DNA of 64,000 bases from contig NZ_NCSM01000011.1 in the NCBI RefSeq assembly GCF_002224125.1, positions 248,001-312,000 of the forward strand, in the 5' to 3' direction. The position numbers and the translations under genes were made by a program. This document shows positions 62,529 to 64,000 of the stretch, in pieces (within the stretch, counting starts at the first letter, position 1; the number at the start of each line of letters is the position of its first letter). Source of the stretch: Streptomyces sp. NBS 14/10. GTDB taxonomy: Bacteria > Actinomycetota > Actinomycetes > Streptomycetales > Streptomycetaceae. Below the pieces are notes generated by a model. That model was given only the letters and a program-made list of their open reading frames with translations. It did not search any database and was not told where the DNA came from.

Positions 62529-63635
62529 GTGGATCAGCCGAAGAAGCGGGCGAAACCGGGACGGAACCCGGCGGCCGCGAGCCGTACCTCACGGCCGCGG
62601 CAGGCCGAGGTGGCCGGGCTCGCCGGGGTGTCCCAGGCGACGGTGTCACTGGTCCTGTCGGCGCGCGGCGACGGCAGAGCGGCGGCGATCTCCGAGGAGA
62701 CACGGCAGCGCGTCCTCGACGCGGCCCGCAGTCTCGGCTACGTGCCGGACCCGGCGGCCCGGCGGCTGGCGGCGGCCCGCAACAACCTGCTCGGCGTCTT
62801 CAGCTTCACCGCCACTTTCCCGACCGATGTACAGCACTCGTACTACCCGTTCCTGGTGGGCGTGGAGCAGGAAGCAGCCGCCCAGGGCTACGACCTGGTG
62901 CTGTTCACGGGGTCGAGCACCGGTGGCGCGAGCGCCGTCGGTCCGGAGGCGCTGAGCCGGGTGCGGCTGGCCGACGGGTGCCTCTTCCTCGGCCGGCACG
63001 TACCGCGTGCCGAACTGAAGCGGCTCGTCGCCGACGGGTTTCCGGTGGTGCATCTGGGCCGCCGCGAGGAGTTGGAGGGGCTGGCCTGGGTCGGCGCCGA
63101 CTATGTCAGCGCCAGCCGTGAAGTCGTGGGGCACCTGGCTGAGTTGGGGCACCGACGGATCGTGCTCGTACGGGAGGACGACGACGCGCCCCCGTCCACG
63201 GACCGTCAGCAGGGCTTCCTCGACGGCCTGGCGACGGCGGGCATCGCGGGCGGGCCCGGTGCGGTGCTGCGCTGCGCCGATCCGATGCGTGAGCTGACGG
63301 CACAGCGGGTGCGGGCCCTGGTCGCGGACGGGGTGACCGCGTTCGTGGCCGAGGAGACGGACACGGGGGCGGCGTGGCGGGCGCTGATCACCGCCGTCCG
63401 GGAGGCCGGACTCAGCTGCCCGGGCGACGTCTCGCTGGGGCTGCTCGGGAGCCCGCCCGCCGACCTCGCCGCCCGGCCCGTGCCGATGGGGTTCGACATC
63501 CCCCGGCACCGGCTGGGCGCCGCGGCCGTCCGGCTGCTCGCCGCGCTCGTGGCGGGCGAGGAGGCGCGGGAGCCGTTGGTGGCCTGCGAGTTCCGCGCCG
63601 GCGAGACGGCGGGCCCGCCCATCCAGCCACCGTAG
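62529..63635 (+). CDS. LacI-family transcriptional regulator
   Basis: Protein of 368 residues. The helix-turn-helix (AEVAGLAGVSQATVSLVLSA, about 25-45) and hinge (RVLDAARSLGYVPDPAARRL) are standard LacI; a sugar-binding domain follows (NLLGVFSFTATFPTDVQHSY, ELGHRRIVLVREDDDAPP). The GTG at 62529 follows GAGGGGACGCC. An FAD-dependent oxidoreductase gene begins 54 bases after its stop, so it probably regulates a carbohydrate catabolic operon continuing beyond the window. Confidence 0.9.
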   Translation: MDQPKKRAKPGRNPAAASRTSRPRQAEVAGLAGVSQATVSLVLSARGDGRAAAISEETRQRVLDAARSLGYVPDPAARRLAAARNNLLGVFSFTATFPTDVQHSYYPFLVGVEQEAAAQGYDLVLFTGSSTGGASAVGPEALSRVRLADGCLFLGRHVPRAELKRLVADGFPVVHLGRREELEGLAWVGADYVSASREVVGHLAELGHRRIVLVREDDDAPPSTDRQQGFLDGLATAGIAGGPGAVLRCADPMRELTAQRVRALVADGVTAFVAEETDTGAAWRALITAVREAGLSCPGDVSLGLLGSPPADLAARPVPMGFDIPRHRLGAAAVRLLAALVAGEEAREPLVACEFRAGETAGPPIQPP

Positions 63636-63689
63636 CGACCCGACTCCAGGGCAGCGGAACGAAGTTCAGGCGCGAGCACAAGGAGCACT

Positions 63690-64000
63690 GTGGTACCTCA
63701 GCCAGACATCCTGATCGTCGGTGGCGGCCTCGGCGGGGTCGCCGCCGCGCTCGCCGCCTGCCGGGCGGGCCGGCGCGTCGTGCTGACCGAGGAGACCGAC
63801 TGGATCGGTGGACAGTTGACGGCGCAGGCGGTGCCGCCGGACGAGCACCCGTGGGTGGAGCGGTTCGGCACGACGGCGACGTACCGGGCCTTACGCGAAG
63901 GCATCCGGGCCTACTACCGGCAGTGGTATCCGCTGCGGGGCGAAGCGCTCGGGCTCACCGAGCTCAACCCGGGCGCCGGGCGGGTCAGCAAACTGTGCCA
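63690..64000 (+). CDS. FAD-dependent oxidoreductase, 5' part (runs off window)
   Basis: The first ~103 residues are present. The FAD-binding Rossmann motif is [20 protein letters not shown], followed by [20 protein letters not shown], characteristic of the FAD-dependent oxidoreductase family often found in polysaccharide or sugar-acid operons. The GTG follows AAGGAG. It probably belongs with the LacI gene upstream. Substrate unknown. Confidence 0.85.
   Translation, partial: MVPQPDILIVGGGLGGVAAALAACRAGRRVVLTEETDWIGGQLTAQAVPPDEHPWVERFGTTATYRALREGIRAYYRQWYPLRGEALGLTELNPGAGRVSKLC

Overview
The window is very GC-rich, uses GTG and TTG starts often, and packs its genes into strings of ATGA/GTGA overlaps. 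Together with the gene families present (2-oxoglutarate dehydrogenase with an actinobacterial linker, NHLP-type bacteriocin exporter, helix-turn-helix/STAND regulators, GAP1/TerY-P conflict genes, modular PKS) this points to a Streptomyces or close relative. The mixture of relics, paralogues and specialised genes suggests an accessory part of the chromosome.

Layout. 1-2.6 kb: the start of a 2-oxoglutarate dehydrogenase E1 gene, a TDT transporter and an MMPL relic. 2.6-9.1 kb: a minus-strand bacteriocin/RiPP operon with a cysteine-free double-glycine precursor, an HlyD adaptor and two NHLP ABC transporters, one with a C39 peptidase. 9.6-10.6 kb: decayed urease accessory genes (ureG tail, ureD). 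10.5-12.1 kb: an acetoacetate-decarboxylase-family gene and a divergent TetR gene with two palindromic operators. 12.2-20.0 kb: a STAND/TPR regulator, a 1,390-residue TPR-CHAT protease and a divergent pair encoding a small Cys-rich protein and a membrane protein. 20.3-32.8 kb: an eight-gene plus-strand biosynthetic cluster. 32.8-53.5 kb: sixteen minus-strand genes forming one very long conflict/stress locus. 53.6-64 kb: a TetR/MMPL pair, a DeoR-LacI hybrid regulator with a GH53 galactanase, a solitary TnpB element, a dienelactone hydrolase/MarR pair with clear operators, and a LacI regulator followed by an FAD oxidoreductase running off the end.

The most interesting region is 20341-32832. Its first three genes (ScoE/Rv0097-like dioxygenase, ScoD/Rv0098-like FcoT protein, ACP) and its acyl-AMP ligase are the isonitrile-forming cassette known from isonitrile lipopeptides. 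Here the usual NRPS is replaced by one KS-AT-DH-KR-ACP polyketide module, a stand-alone KS whose second catalytic His is Tyr, a P450 and an acetoacetate-decarboxylase-like protein with Lys-Val instead of Lys-Lys. The module should yield a 2-enoyl thioester, the kind of acceptor the ScoD-type step needs for glycine addition. This suggests an isonitrile polyketide pathway (inference).

The second notable region is 32846-53483. An eleven-gene translationally coupled block (two TRAFAC GTPases, GAP1 protein, Hsp70-like protein, ClpB-like AAA ATPase, coiled-coil protein, radical SAM protein and a kinase/PP2C/TerY triad) lies downstream of genes for a CHAT protease, a DUF2384-like/RES antitoxin-toxin pair and a macro-domain protein. 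All assignments come from reading the sequence and family knowledge; no database search was run.
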